A stretch of DNA of 64,000 nt, taken from Pseudevernia furfuracea. Its lineage: Eukaryota > Ascomycota > Lecanoromycetes > Lecanorales > Parmeliaceae. Location: positions 186,001-250,000 of the forward strand of contig JAIUPT010000024.1 of the NCBI GenBank assembly GCA_022315425.1, given 5' to 3'. Below are positions 35,753 to 44,937 of the stretch, piece after piece (positions within the stretch are counted from its first letter, which is position 1; each line of letters opens with the position of its first letter). The position numbers were made by a program, and so were the translations under genes. Below the pieces are notes generated by a model. The model had not been told where the DNA came from. It searched no databases and worked only from the letters and a program-made list of their open reading frames with translations.

Positions 35753-37308
35753 CTAGGAATCCTCAGGATAGTACGAAAATGGCAGTCGCCAGAGCTGAAT
35801 CCAAGGGTCTTGCAAGCATTCATCCGCTGTAAGCCGCTCAAAGTACGCATACTTGAGCACACGCGTCAGGAAAAGCGCAGCATCTTCTTTCCTTCCTGGA
35901 CTCGACTTTTGAGCCGCGTAGAAATCTTTGGCTTCCTGGACCAAGATTTGCGTCCAAGCATGCCGGTTGCGAACGGGACTGCGCGGCAGTCCGCTTGGGG
36001 AGAGTAGACTGAGTCCCACAACACCTGCTGACCACGTGTCCGACAAAGGCACCGGTAAACTGTGGCCTGGTCTTGGTTGAGACTCGTACAGTCTTCGCTC
36101 TTCGGACTCCTCCAACTCCACATGTGGATGCAGCTCAATGTCTGATAACTTGATCAACCAGGGATCTGAACGCTTGATCCCGATATTGCCTGGGTAGAGA
36201 CCGCCATGGACAATCGACTTATCATGTAAGAAATCCAGACCCTCGAAAATCTGAGCGAGCACGACACCGGCGTCGGTCTCTGTAAGCGGTGTTATAGCTT
36301 GCCTCTCCGCGAGGGTTTCTACAGGTTCGAGGAGGTAGACAGGCATATACTCCGTCCTATCGGTGATTATATCTTCGGGTACGATGATGTGTCGCTGTGT
36401 AATATTAGAATCGCCGTGAGATCTTAGCAGCAACTACCCCGAAGACTCACATGTCGGAAGTTGAGCAGGCGGCGTAATGTTGTCTTCGCGTGGTCCGGCC
36501 AACTTTCGCCGACATTGCAGAAACGTTTGACAACGAACACTTGCGAGACTTCCGCCCAACTCTGATAACTCTTAGCCTCGCCAAGGACAACTTTGTTTCC
36601 AACGACGGTTTTAGTGGTGAAGTACTCCATGCCCGTCAGCCCTCGGCCTCGACTGACTAACAGCGGGGTTGACTCCGGATCGTAGAGCCTCAGATGGGCC
36701 ATTTCCGGCACAGTTTCCTGACATTTCTCGAAGTAACTTTGGAGCTTTTGGCTGTACGCGGGCTCTCGGTTCTTACGGCCAGGATTGTGGACCACGAAAT
36801 TCATTTGGTCGGAGATCTGGATGGTGATGGGTAGTTCAGGATCGACCACCTTCCACGCATTGCAAAGGTAAAGTACCCAAAGGCTTCCCGTTAGAATGCG
36901 GATACCTGTGCCCCCCTCATTCGAGGCCAAACATGTGATGAGAGGGTTTCCAGTTTCCCAGTCGACACCGATGGAGAAGTGGTTGACCCTAACACCGCTG
37001 TGCTCATTATTCGCAAGGAGAACATCGCAAGTCTCCGGATCGCTTCCGAAGACGAAGCCCTTGGAGACGTCCTTTGGACCCGGGTCGAAGCTCAAAGCAA
37101 GATGAACATTTGCAGAATTGCCGGGATCAATGGTTTGTGCGCCTAGATCAACTACAGTCGCGGTATCATCGTCATCATCATTCAGTGCATCTCTAGCTCG
37201 TCCAAATCGGCGGCATTTTGCATTCTGCGGGGAGAGGAATGCTGCATGTGCATCATCACCCTCTGCATCCACGAGCCCAAGGAGCGAGTCTAAGTCTAAG
37301 AATGACAT
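35753..37308 (-). CDS. FHA-domain pseudokinase
   Basis: Exons 37308-36451 and 36394-35753 with a 56-bp phase-0 intron (GTGAGT...ACACAG) give 499 residues; an upstream ATG at 37,365 would add 19. Residues about 68-145 (FVFGSDPETCDVLL, NHFSIGV, SNEGGTGI) fit a forkhead-associated phosphothreonine-binding domain. Residues about 225-495 fit a protein-kinase fold: QVFVVKRF keeps the beta-3 Lys, DTWSAGVV the helix-F motif, and a C-lobe ends ADECLQDPWIQ. The catalytic loop reads HGGLYPGNIGI, so the HRD Asp is replaced by Gly, although the metal-binding Asn is kept. The DFG motif reads DIE. Phosphotransfer is therefore doubtful. FHA-kinase order recalls Rad53/Dun1 checkpoint kinases, but here the catalytic Asp is missing. 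It is probably a nuclear or cytosolic phospho-dependent scaffold (inference). Confidence 0.82.
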
Positions 37309-37365
37309 GATGGAGGGTATGAGAGGTAGATGGCAAGGAAGAGTATTGATGAGCTTGCGAGCCAA

Positions 37366-37914
37366 CTGCGTGGCACGGTTATTTAGGGGGGGGGGAAGAA
37401 GAAAGGAAAGAAACGGAAGAAAGGTAATACAAGGAAAAGTGGCGAAATATCGGAAGGATTGATCCGATCAAAAGCCATAGTCTCCAGTCATGTGGACGGA
37501 TAATAATGATCGGCTGGCCTTACGGTCATCGTTCCGCTAGACCCCAGAGCAAAGGAATTACATCTTTTATGGGCGTGGTTGCTATTTCTCGTTGCTTAGA
37601 TGTACACTGATGGATCTTTCTGCCAATTTTCGACATGACACGCGAGCAGACGCCGCAAATTACTCATCAGTAGGCTTGTGTCAAAATCGCTCGACAGCGA
37701 GCTAGGAGAGAAGGGTGTATAAATGTAGAAGCAAGATGCTTGATCCTCGGGAAATGCCCAATATCCGATGGTAGTTGCATTTCTGGCTAGCTTGATGTTT
37801 CTTTACTAATACGTCGGTATCAAACTCTCGGTCTCTGTCTCTGTGGTCAGAGGTATTTAGTTCGTATCAGGTTCGATTCCTAATGGCGCTTGTACAATGG
37901 TGTTGCGGTGCTTT
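37366..37914. other. spacer between FHA-pseudokinase and its relic paralogue
   Basis: Contains a run of ten G at 37,387-37,396 (a C-tract on the sense strand of the pseudokinase gene, about 80 bp before its start). No gene is seen. Confidence 0.4.
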
Positions 37915-38765
37915 CTATTTTCTGTCTCTGGCTACGTCTTGCAGTCTTTCGACCCAACGTGACTGATCTTTGGTCCTGTGAGGAGGTAGGCCGTCGGGAA
38001 GGATTTGTAGGGCCACGACGCCCGCTGACCAAATGTCCGCTGTTGATTTTTCGGCTTGATGAAGAGGCTGAGAAGCGTATATGGCATGATAGCCGTCCGG
38101 CTTTCCCAAATCGACATAACCAGAGGGTGCAATGTCTGTCAATTTAATCCACAAGTCGTTCCTTGACAGGACTTGGATCGTGAGTGGGTCAAGATTACAT
38201 GAGTCGACTGATGGGCATGCAGATACTCGAACGCCCCAAAGATCTGTTCCAGCATGAATCCGGCCTCTTTTGTACCCAGCCATTTCTCTTCTTGTAGTAT
38301 TACATGTAGGGTATGTAGGGAGAAAATATCCGTGACAGTCATAAACACCGAGGTCTCAGTGTTCATATCTACCAAGTCTTCGAGGTTCGGCTGCCGAATG
38401 TAATCAGCATGGATAGCAAAACACCTAGGCTATGGATCACTTATATGGCCCAGACGAAATAGCTCTGGGAATCGTTGGGGTATGGCAAGGTTAGTGCTTT
38501 TGTCTCGAAAATGTTTAATAACGTAGAGTTTATCGGGTCACTGAAAAGCCAGCCTTCTATATTGTCATACCCTGTGACTGTCAGCTTATGTCATATTTTC
38601 CACGGAATCATGTACAGGGCCGCTGGCCGCTTACCTTCTGCCCGAGGGGCCCTTCGTTGGATCTCTTCTAGTGTCGGTTTGCACTTCGCAAGGTATACGA
38701 ACACCTTGCTATCATATTCAACGTCACCTATTTCAAATCTCCGTGTGGAATAATACTCCTTTCCG
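37915..38765 (-). pseudogene. decayed pseudokinase paralogue
   Basis: The reverse strand spells a second kinase-like C-lobe and part of the N-lobe related to the neighbouring gene. Near 38,755 it reads KEYYSTRRFEIGDVEYDSKV, with VFVYLAKC in the beta-3 position, ending before a GTAAGC donor. Later come RQPNLEDLVDM, EQIFGAFEYLHAHQSTH, then (after a one-base shift at about 38,205) NLDPLTIQVL, LWIKLTDIAPSGYVDL, and TADIWSAGVVALQILP. The HRD position is HGN if the shift is ignored, so this copy also lacks the catalytic Asp. No FHA domain is found upstream. It lies head-to-tail with the intact gene, as after tandem duplication and decay. Confidence 0.6.
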
Positions 38766-38818
38766 TCTAGGCCATCTGATATGCACCTCCCCTTCCCTTT
38801 CCTTTATGTTCTTCCTTT

Positions 38819-39265
38819 ATGTTTTTCTTTCCGCCAACCTCAGCGTACTACCCGTGCAATTTCATACTTACCAATCCAGCCGATACGCCTGCTACATTCT
38901 CTCTCTCTCCTCCCAGCTTCGTTCTCCTCCTATCATCCCACAGCCTGCGCCCTCCTCATCAGCCACCAAGACCTCCCGATTCCCCACTGATCTATCCTCT
39001 TCACCACTATACCATTTACAGCGCCCTCCTCGCGATTTTGCCCCTCGCCCCAGCCTGCGCCCGCCTCGCCGACCTCTATTCCCAAGTCCTGGACAATGCC
39101 CTCAATACCTGGGCATTGCAACCCGAGCTCAATCAAGTGACGGCCGAAGCCGGGAACATCAGGCTCGAATTCAGCTGCAACAAAGAGCCGATACCATGGG
39201 ACTTCCTGACACATTTTGCGTCGAGCGGGAGGGATGCGGTGGAAAGAGGGTTCTCGAGGACATAG
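38819..39265 (+). CDS. hypothetical protein, uncertain
   Basis: A 148-codon forward frame. The first 60 codons are low-complexity and Pro/Ser-rich and may be non-coding. From about 39,010 the text looks like protein (PACARLADLYSQVLDNALNT, then IRLEFSCNKEPIPWDFLTHF), resembling small fungal proteins of unknown function. An intron upstream or a later start is possible. The opposing reverse frame at 38,933-39,214 looks less natural. Confidence 0.35.
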   Translation: MFFFPPTSAYYPCNFILTNPADTPATFSLSPPSFVLLLSSHSLRPPHQPPRPPDSPLIYPLHHYTIYSALLAILPLAPACARLADLYSQVLDNALNTWALQPELNQVTAEAGNIRLEFSCNKEPIPWDFLTHFASSGRDAVERGFSRT

Positions 39266-39496
39266 GCATGGCAGGTTTGGGGGAGGACAGATGACAATGG
39301 TGGGCTTTGATGTGTTGGCTTCAGGCTGGTAAAGTAACCATCTGGCTGGGAAAGGGATAAAGCTCGCGGACCTGGTAAGGCTGAGCTAGCGTCTCTGAGA
39401 TCTCGGTAACAGATACTCTACTGTACCAAGACGTCATGACATTCCGATGTCAATTCCTCTTTTGTCGTGTTGCAGAACATCATTAGCGGTCAAATC

Positions 39497-39506
39497 TATA
39501 TAAAAT
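39497..39506 (+). promoter_or_regulatory. TATA box of the photolyase gene
   Basis: TATATAAAAT lies 90 bp before the start codon, a typical core-promoter distance for a short fungal leader. Confidence 0.55.
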
Positions 39507-39538
39507 AAACCAAGGGAAACACATCTCATCTCCTATTA

Positions 39539-39587
39539 CAATATTCAATATTCAATATTCAATATTCAATATTCAATATTCAATATT
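39539..39587 (+). repeat. seven tandem CAATATT heptamers directly before the photolyase ATG
   Basis: Seven perfect copies of CAATATT (49 bp) end 8 bp before the ATG at 39,596, so they probably lie in the 5' leader. Each unit contains the palindrome AATATT. Slippage could vary the copy number between strains. Confidence 0.9.
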
Positions 39588-39595
39588 AAAGAAAT

Positions 39596-41194
39596 ATGGC
39601 CAAGCACGAAGCTGAAGACCATCCCGAGCTGCAGCATCCGTCGACGAAACGCGCCAAGCAGATCGATGCGGACACACCCTTCAACGAACTGGTCCAACAT
39701 CTTGACTCGCAGGACTCAATTGATGATGTGAAGCATGTAGTTCACTGGTTCAGAAGCAAAGACCTGCGCATTCACGACAATAAGGCGCTTCACAATGCTT
39801 CCTCGCTGGCTAAGCAGAAGTCGAAGCCTCTCATCTGTGTCTACGTCTACTGCCCGGAGGAATTCGAATGGCACGGGACCAGCCCAGCAAGGAGCGATCT
39901 CATCCTGCAGACTCTTGGGTCAATGCAGGCAGAGCTCAAAAAGTTGCAGATCCCACTCGTGTTCGCGACAGCAGAGGGGCGCAAAGAGATTGTACCTACC
40001 ATCGTCAATTTTCTCAAAGAAAACGACGCGTCTCATGTCTTCGCCAACTTTGAGTACGAGGTGGACGAGCTACGACGCGACATCAAGGTACTGAAAGACT
40101 TGGAAACCAGTGTCCAGGTCTCCCTACACCACGACCAGACCGTTGTCGTACCAGGAGAAGTCAAGACTGGCAGTGGAGGGCCCATGAAGGTCTTCTCCCC
40201 TTATCATCGCATCTGGCTTGGATTGGTCAAAGACTCTCCAGAGCTCCTCGTCACTGTAGCCGACCCCGAAAAGAACGCTTCCACGCCAGACGTCAAAGGC
40301 GCCTCGCATGACGTGCCGGTAGTACCAGAGAACAAGCAATTCGACTCAGAGGAGACCCAGAAAAGAATCCGGAAACTTTGGCCAGCAGGGCACGCCGCGG
40401 CCATCGATCGCCTAAATCACTTCATCCACAAGAAAATCGAAAACTATGCGAAGACTCGCAGCGACCCCTCCAAAGACTCCTCCTCTCGCATGTCCGCTTA
40501 CTTCTCCTCCGGTACCGTCAGCGTTCGAGAAGCCCTTTCCGCCCTCCGCTCTTACAACAGCAACAGCTCGGACTTCAGCGAAAAGGGGGCAACTTCAGGT
40601 GTCTATTCTTGGGTACGCGAGATCGTCTTCCGAGAGCTTTACAGACAGATGATGGTTGTGATACCGCACAACAGCATGAATCTGCCTCAGAATCTCAAGT
40701 TCGAATTCGTACAATGGGAAGACGACGAAGAAGGATGGAAAAAATGGTACGAGGGCAACACGGGTGTCCCCTTTATCGACGCTGGAATGCGTCAACTCAA
40801 TCACGAAGCCTACATGCACAACCGTCTCCGCATGAACGTCTCATCCTACCTCTACTGCAATCTGCTGATCGACTACCGCCGTGGAGAGCGCTACTTTGCC
40901 GAAACGCTGGTGGATTGGGATCTGTGCAACAACACGCAAGGCTGGGAACCAAGCTATACGGTCTTCAACCCTGTCAGTCAGGCAGAGAAGAATGATCCCA
41001 ATGGCGATTACATCAGAAAGTGGGTCCCCGAGTTGAGAGGAGTGGAGGGGAAAGCTGTCTTCTCGCCTCACGATAGACTACCTAAAGCAGAGTTCGAGAA
41101 ACTGGGCTATCCCAGGCCGCATGTGGACTGGCGGGAGACCAAGCAGAGATGTATGGAGAGATTCAAGAGTGATATGAAAGATGCGGAGCCATAA
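39596..41194 (+). CDS. phr1: CPD photolyase (deoxyribodipyrimidine photo-lyase)
   Basis: A single exon of 532 residues. Residues about 44-190 form the antenna-binding photolyase domain (VVHWFRSKDLRIHDNKAL, ICVYVYCPEEF). The C-terminal FAD-binding domain has SAYFSSGTVSVREAL, SWVREIVFRELYRQMM, NTGVPFIDAGMRQL and HNRLRMNVSSYL, followed by LVDWDLCNNTQGWEPSYTVF. This matches class I fungal CPD photolyases, which split cyclobutane pyrimidine dimers using blue light with FADH- and a folate or deazaflavin antenna. The basic N-terminal stretch STKRAKQ could direct nuclear import; mitochondrial targeting is not excluded. Upstream are a TATA box and the heptamer repeat. Light induction is known for this family but not shown here. 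The symbol follows the fungal family name. Confidence 0.95.
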   Translation: MAKHEAEDHPELQHPSTKRAKQIDADTPFNELVQHLDSQDSIDDVKHVVHWFRSKDLRIHDNKALHNASSLAKQKSKPLICVYVYCPEEFEWHGTSPARSDLILQTLGSMQAELKKLQIPLVFATAEGRKEIVPTIVNFLKENDASHVFANFEYEVDELRRDIKVLKDLETSVQVSLHHDQTVVVPGEVKTGSGGPMKVFSPYHRIWLGLVKDSPELLVTVADPEKNASTPDVKGASHDVPVVPENKQFDSEETQKRIRKLWPAGHAAAIDRLNHFIHKKIENYAKTRSDPSKDSSSRMSAYFSSGTVSVREALSALRSYNSNSSDFSEKGATSGVYSWVREIVFRELYRQMMVVIPHNSMNLPQNLKFEFVQWEDDEEGWKKWYEGNTGVPFIDAGMRQLNHEAYMHNRLRMNVSSYLYCNLLIDYRRGERYFAETLVDWDLCNNTQGWEPSYTVFNPVSQAEKNDPNGDYIRKWVPELRGVEGKAVFSPHDRLPKAEFEKLGYPRPHVDWRETKQRCMERFKSDMKDAEP

Positions 41195-41342
41195 TCAGGG
41201 CATACTGTATATATTGTGCACCTATCGTCCGCCATAGCCGGATTTTTTCGTATGTATTGTACAATCTATAAAGTCTAAAACTTCTCCGGCCACATGTCCG
41301 TTCCGTGCTCCTCCAGGGGCAAATTTCATACTCGAGACCAGC

Positions 41343-41732
41343 ATGGCAAAACGAGAAAGATCCGAGTCTGATAAGCCACCAGGCCCGGTGCAGTGTCTCC
41401 TGAATCCAATCGACGTTGCCATTTCGCTCGTACAGCTTGACATGCGAGACCTTGAGATCGAGGTAATGAAAATGACAAGCAAGCTGGAGGCAGAAGCTGG
41501 CCGAGTCGACGTTATCGCCTACGAAAGCTTCTTCCTCCCTCTCCTTGAGGCTTTGACCGCAATGTTCGTGTGGGCGTCTGAACGGGTGACCAGCTATGAG
41601 AGGATTTCCCGGACACCACTCTCCATATACGCAAGGCGCTTCGTGCAGATCGAACCACAGGCTGGCAATTGGGACAATGACTCCCTAGAGGCTGCGGCTG
41701 CTCAGACTGCCAGAAGCTTGTTGAGTCCTTGA
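41343..41732 (+). CDS. hypothetical protein, 129 residues
   Basis: The ATG at 41,343 opens a 129-codon frame that starts 150 bp after the photolyase stop. The text is helical and protein-like (PIDVAISLVQLDMRDLEIEV, then ALTAMFVWASERVTSYERIS). It ends 22 bp before the ATG of the next, damaged frame. The two may once have been one gene, but the short spacer holds no usable in-phase intron. The family is not recognised. Confidence 0.42.
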   Translation: MAKRERSESDKPPGPVQCLLNPIDVAISLVQLDMRDLEIEVMKMTSKLEAEAGRVDVIAYESFFLPLLEALTAMFVWASERVTSYERISRTPLSIYARRFVQIEPQAGNWDNDSLEAAAAQTARSLLSP

Positions 41733-41753
41733 TTTAACGATACACAGCAGTCA

Positions 41754-42228
41754 ATGGGGTTTCCAGCCAGCCGCGGCAAAGGGAAGGCAACATCTGCATC
41801 AGATGTTGCAAATTCACCAAAATCGGTCCATGCTACCGATCGACGTGGTGGAGAGACCCTGGTGGTGACAAAGCCCAGCACACAGTGGCAGAAGAGAGCC
41901 TCAAAGGCCGAAGAGCAGATCGAGAAACTGGACGAAGAGGTTTTACAGCAACTGTTGGGTGACGACTATGAACTTGCGGAGAGGTAGGCGGTGAGGGAAG
42001 TCCAGGTCAGGCGTCGTTGGGCTCTTGAGGTCGTCCATTTGCGAGAACAAGTCACAAATTTGAAGAGTACAAGTGCTCTCTTACTCCCAGAGGCCATTTG
42101 CGTGTGTTACACAGAGTATGGATCAGCTGATGTTACCAAAGGCGTTGGAGACCAAGTCGGTAAGTGAGACTTCAAACCAAATGTATGATAAACTCGCAGA
42201 GATAGATCATGAAGTACGCAGAGGTTGA
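41754..42228 (+). pseudogene. coiled-coil hypothetical gene with one internal stop
   Basis: The frame runs from ATG 41,754 to a good donor GTAAGT at 42,160, splices over 40 bp to CTCGCAG (exon 42,200-42,228), and ends TGA. Both exons stay in phase, giving 144 codons with a single TAG at 41,985-41,987. The stop falls inside a charged coiled-coil-like region (EEQIEKLDEEVLQQLLGDD before it, REVQVRRRWALEVVHLREQV after). A one-base change from CAG would explain it. An allele with CAG may be intact. Confidence 0.45.
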
Positions 42229-42832
42229 CCTTCACAGATCGCAACCTGACCCACTGATCAACAACGATATGAACGATGATACCGGAAATGTCAATACTCA
42301 TACTTCCCGGCACTGGAACGCTCCTAAATTACCCCGACAGAAGAACCTGAGTTGGACATTTCATAGCTCTTGTATAAGTCTTTTTGCGTCCCTTTGCTTC
42401 ACTTTACCAAGATTAGTTGGGTTTGTTATGTTTGTGTATTCACTGTATGCCCTTTTGTACCAGGCCGTTATCGTCGAAGGTTACAAAAGAGCGTATTTTA
42501 TAGATTCTTTTTGTTCTAATTGAGGTTTAGACGGCAATTTATGGAGTTATCAACTTTTTATCATTACGTTATCGTTTGAGGGAGTGTATTCAAGAATCAG
42601 GTACTTCGCATAAGTAGGACAGGGGATAGCAGCCAAAGACGTATACTTTGGGCAACAAGTGCTGATTGAACAGATTTCCTGACAATTAAAGCGACGAATT
42701 TTGATTTTTAGCTCGAGAAAGTAGCCGCGGAAACTTCACGACTCCTTACTTTCCCTTGTTTCCAAGTGTGTATCCGCTCTATATCCATTACATAAGACCC
42801 TTCTAAGAAGAAACACAATCCTTGGTTGGTAT
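42229..42832. other. intergenic, AT-rich
   Basis: An open forward frame (42,209-42,523) overlaps the last exon above. It has a hydrophobic stretch, but it lies in T-rich sequence that is probably a 3' untranslated region. No other gene is seen. Confidence 0.35.
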
Positions 42833-43705
42833 TTACATCGCCATCCTACAAAGCCACAGTCCCAGGCACGCAACCAGAGGCCTCGACACATATATTCGAT
42901 CTCCCGAACTATACGTACTTGTGGCAATAGGCATACTGGCTGCAGTGGTAGCCGAGGCTGGAGTTGCCGACTGCGTAGTCGTTGAACTCGCCGCAGCCAG
43001 TGCGGGAGTCGCTCTGACGTCGCCAGCGCTCGAACACAGACTGAAGTCGCTGCTACTGTTTCCAACTTTGGTAATGGTTGAAACCAGGGTTTGCGTCTGG
43101 GCAAAATCGTTACAGCGGCTCATGAGCCCGTCGTAGGAGCTAGGCGCCCAGGTGGCTGCGGTGTCGTTGCCCTTGGTGACATAGCACAAGCAGCTCGCCT
43201 GGACGGGGAATACCACATTGGGGAATTCGCTGTTGCGGAGACCGCATTCATCGTAGATGCTTGAGACGCTGTAGCACGGCAATGCTGCGGTGGGTAGAGG
43301 CGCTGATACTGTCGTTGAGGAGCCGTCGTCCAAGTCGGATATGATGGAGGTAATGGCGTCGAGAAGGTCGGATACGTGCTCCAGTATTTCGCCGTAGTCG
43401 ATGTCCTCTTCTTCGAACTCGGCCTCACTGCCTTCAGCGAGTGGGGCAGCCGGAGCAGCTGGGGTTCCACCGCTCGGGATAATGTCACCATCGTCGTCAG
43501 AGCCGTCGAGGTCGCCGGAGGTTAGGGGCGAGTCGTCATCATCGTTCCCGCTTGGAACTGGTTCTGGATTCGATACTGGATCCGTTATTGGTTCTGGTGC
43601 TGGTTCCGGAGCAGGATCTTCTATATGGGGAAAAGCAGCCCGAACATGTTGGACGAGAAGTGTACCAAGAAGGAGAAAGAACAGTGCTGGCAGGGAGCGG
43701 CGCAT
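42833..43705 (-). CDS. secreted Ser/Thr-rich, probably GPI-anchored protein
   Basis: A single reverse-strand exon of 290 residues. Residues 1-23 form a signal peptide (LPALFFLLLGTLLVQ core, cleavage near VRA). A Pro/Glu/Asp-rich acidic segment follows to about residue 110. A six-Cys domain spans about 143-225 (PCYSVSSIYDECG, then ASCLCYV, then later single Cys residues), of a kind common in fungal surface proteins. A Ser/Thr/Ala-rich stalk follows, with a hydrophobic end (PLVACLGLWLC) that fits GPI-anchor addition. It does not match a classic eight-Cys CFEM domain. It probably sits on the plasma membrane or wall. The forward frames opposite it are shadows. Confidence 0.82.
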   Translation of the reverse strand: MRRSLPALFFLLLGTLLVQHVRAAFPHIEDPAPEPAPEPITDPVSNPEPVPSGNDDDDSPLTSGDLDGSDDDGDIIPSGGTPAAPAAPLAEGSEAEFEEEDIDYGEILEHVSDLLDAITSIISDLDDGSSTTVSAPLPTAALPCYSVSSIYDECGLRNSEFPNVVFPVQASCLCYVTKGNDTAATWAPSSYDGLMSRCNDFAQTQTLVSTITKVGNSSSDFSLCSSAGDVRATPALAAASSTTTQSATPASATTAASMPIATSTYSSGDRIYVSRPLVACLGLWLCRMAM

Positions 43706-44340
43706 TTTTAGAACAGATTATATTTCTTGCAGCGTATTGCTTGAGAGCGGATGTCAACGATTATAGGATATACAACAGATAGTGTCGCGCTGGACGGGGA
43801 CAGGAACAAATGAAATCTGAAACACGCCAAGCCGAAGGAACCGCAGCTGGCATTTCAGCCTCCAGGCTGTGCCGAGCGGTAAAAACATCATGCCCAGACC
43901 AACTAAAGATAAATTCGACGCGACATGGCGTTGACTCCAAGCCATCTTCATCCTGAGCAGTAAGTAACAAACGTGTTAACACGGACTTCTACGCTCGGGC
44001 GGAAATTTAGCGAGAGTTGCGGATTAGCGGGGTTTAGAAGATCAAGTATAATGGGACCTATGTCACACAAGGAAGTAGTCGAGGTCAACAAAGATCGGCT
44101 TTCATTTGAAATGTCATCTGTGAGAAGTGTAACAAAATCGTCCCCCAAAAAACCGCGCGTTAGGTAAAGTCCTCGCACCAACAACATCCCTCCTCCAGAT
44201 TAGCGCCAATGCTCCCATCAAAACACAGCACTCCCCCCAATACACTCGCGTCTCCCGTCGCCGATCACAACAAGCTTCTCCTACTCCGCCGTTAGCTCTC
44301 TTGGGGGGGACATGACGAGCCGATGAAACAGTCCTCACAG

Positions 44341-44626
44341 TCAAGCTGCAGCGTTCTTCTTAGCGGCAGCATTACAGACCAAACCCGAGCAGACTTTCTC
44401 GCAGCACTGGGAGTCGGCTGTGCAAATGCCTTTTCAAATCACGCGTCAGCGATAGGTGCGTGCAGCTGGTTTACGTCGCGAGGCTTTTACCTGTCTCCTT
44501 CGCACACAAGGGGGTGTTCAGTTCGAAAACTCTCGCGTCGAGCGCCGGGCTCATGTCCTCGGGCTGAGCGAGCGGGATTGCCGAGGCGGCCAGGGCGCTG
44601 AGCAGGAGGGCGATGAAGTGCTTCAT
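44341..44626 (-). CDS. small secreted cysteine-knot-like protein
   Basis: Exons 44626-44491 and 44429-44341 on the reverse strand, with a 61-bp intron (GTAAAA...GAAAAG, phase 1), give 74 residues. Residues 1-16 (MKHFIALLLSALAASA) form a clear signal peptide. A short pro-like segment with an acidic start follows, and the C-terminal 35 residues hold six Cys spaced C-X6-C-X5-CC-X3-C-X4-C, the order seen in inhibitor-cystine-knot (knottin) peptides. The tail is Ala/Lys-rich. Splicing creates the knot: the first Cys is encoded in exon 1 and the other five in exon 2. Fungal proteins of this size and layout are often candidate effectors or antimicrobial peptides; no activity can be claimed. The forward frame across it (44,323-44,601) is a shadow. 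Confidence 0.78.
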
Positions 44627-44937
44627 GGTGGAGGCGTGAGGGTCTGCGGATCGGGAGTATTCGAAGGGTAATTAGAAAGAGTGCTGGTTGAGAAGGGTCG
44701 GTTCTAGGCTTTTCGGATTGAACGGCTCTTATAGAGAAATTGGGGGATTTGACATTGGGGATCGAGATTTTCAGCAGAGTGGAGCTGGTAAATAGCAGCC
44801 TCCGCAAAGAATGTAGCCACGAGAATTTGGGGAATGCAGCTTGAACAGTGCTTTCAGCTTGTTGAGGTAAGACTACAAAATTAGCGCCAGCCTGAAAGTC
44901 GACCTTGCATAGCAAGCGATATTTACATTCATGGCAT

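Noticed and set aside
37838..37905. tRNA-like GGTTCGATTCC motif
   Set aside because: The acceptor and D arms cannot be paired; only the T-loop word is present.
40378..40995. 205-residue forward frame inside the photolyase gene
   Set aside because: An Arg-rich out-of-frame shadow of the photolyase coding sequence.
43401..43766. 121-residue forward frame opposite the GPI-type protein
   Set aside because: It is a low-complexity Ser/Gly shadow of an Asp/Pro-rich region on the coding strand.
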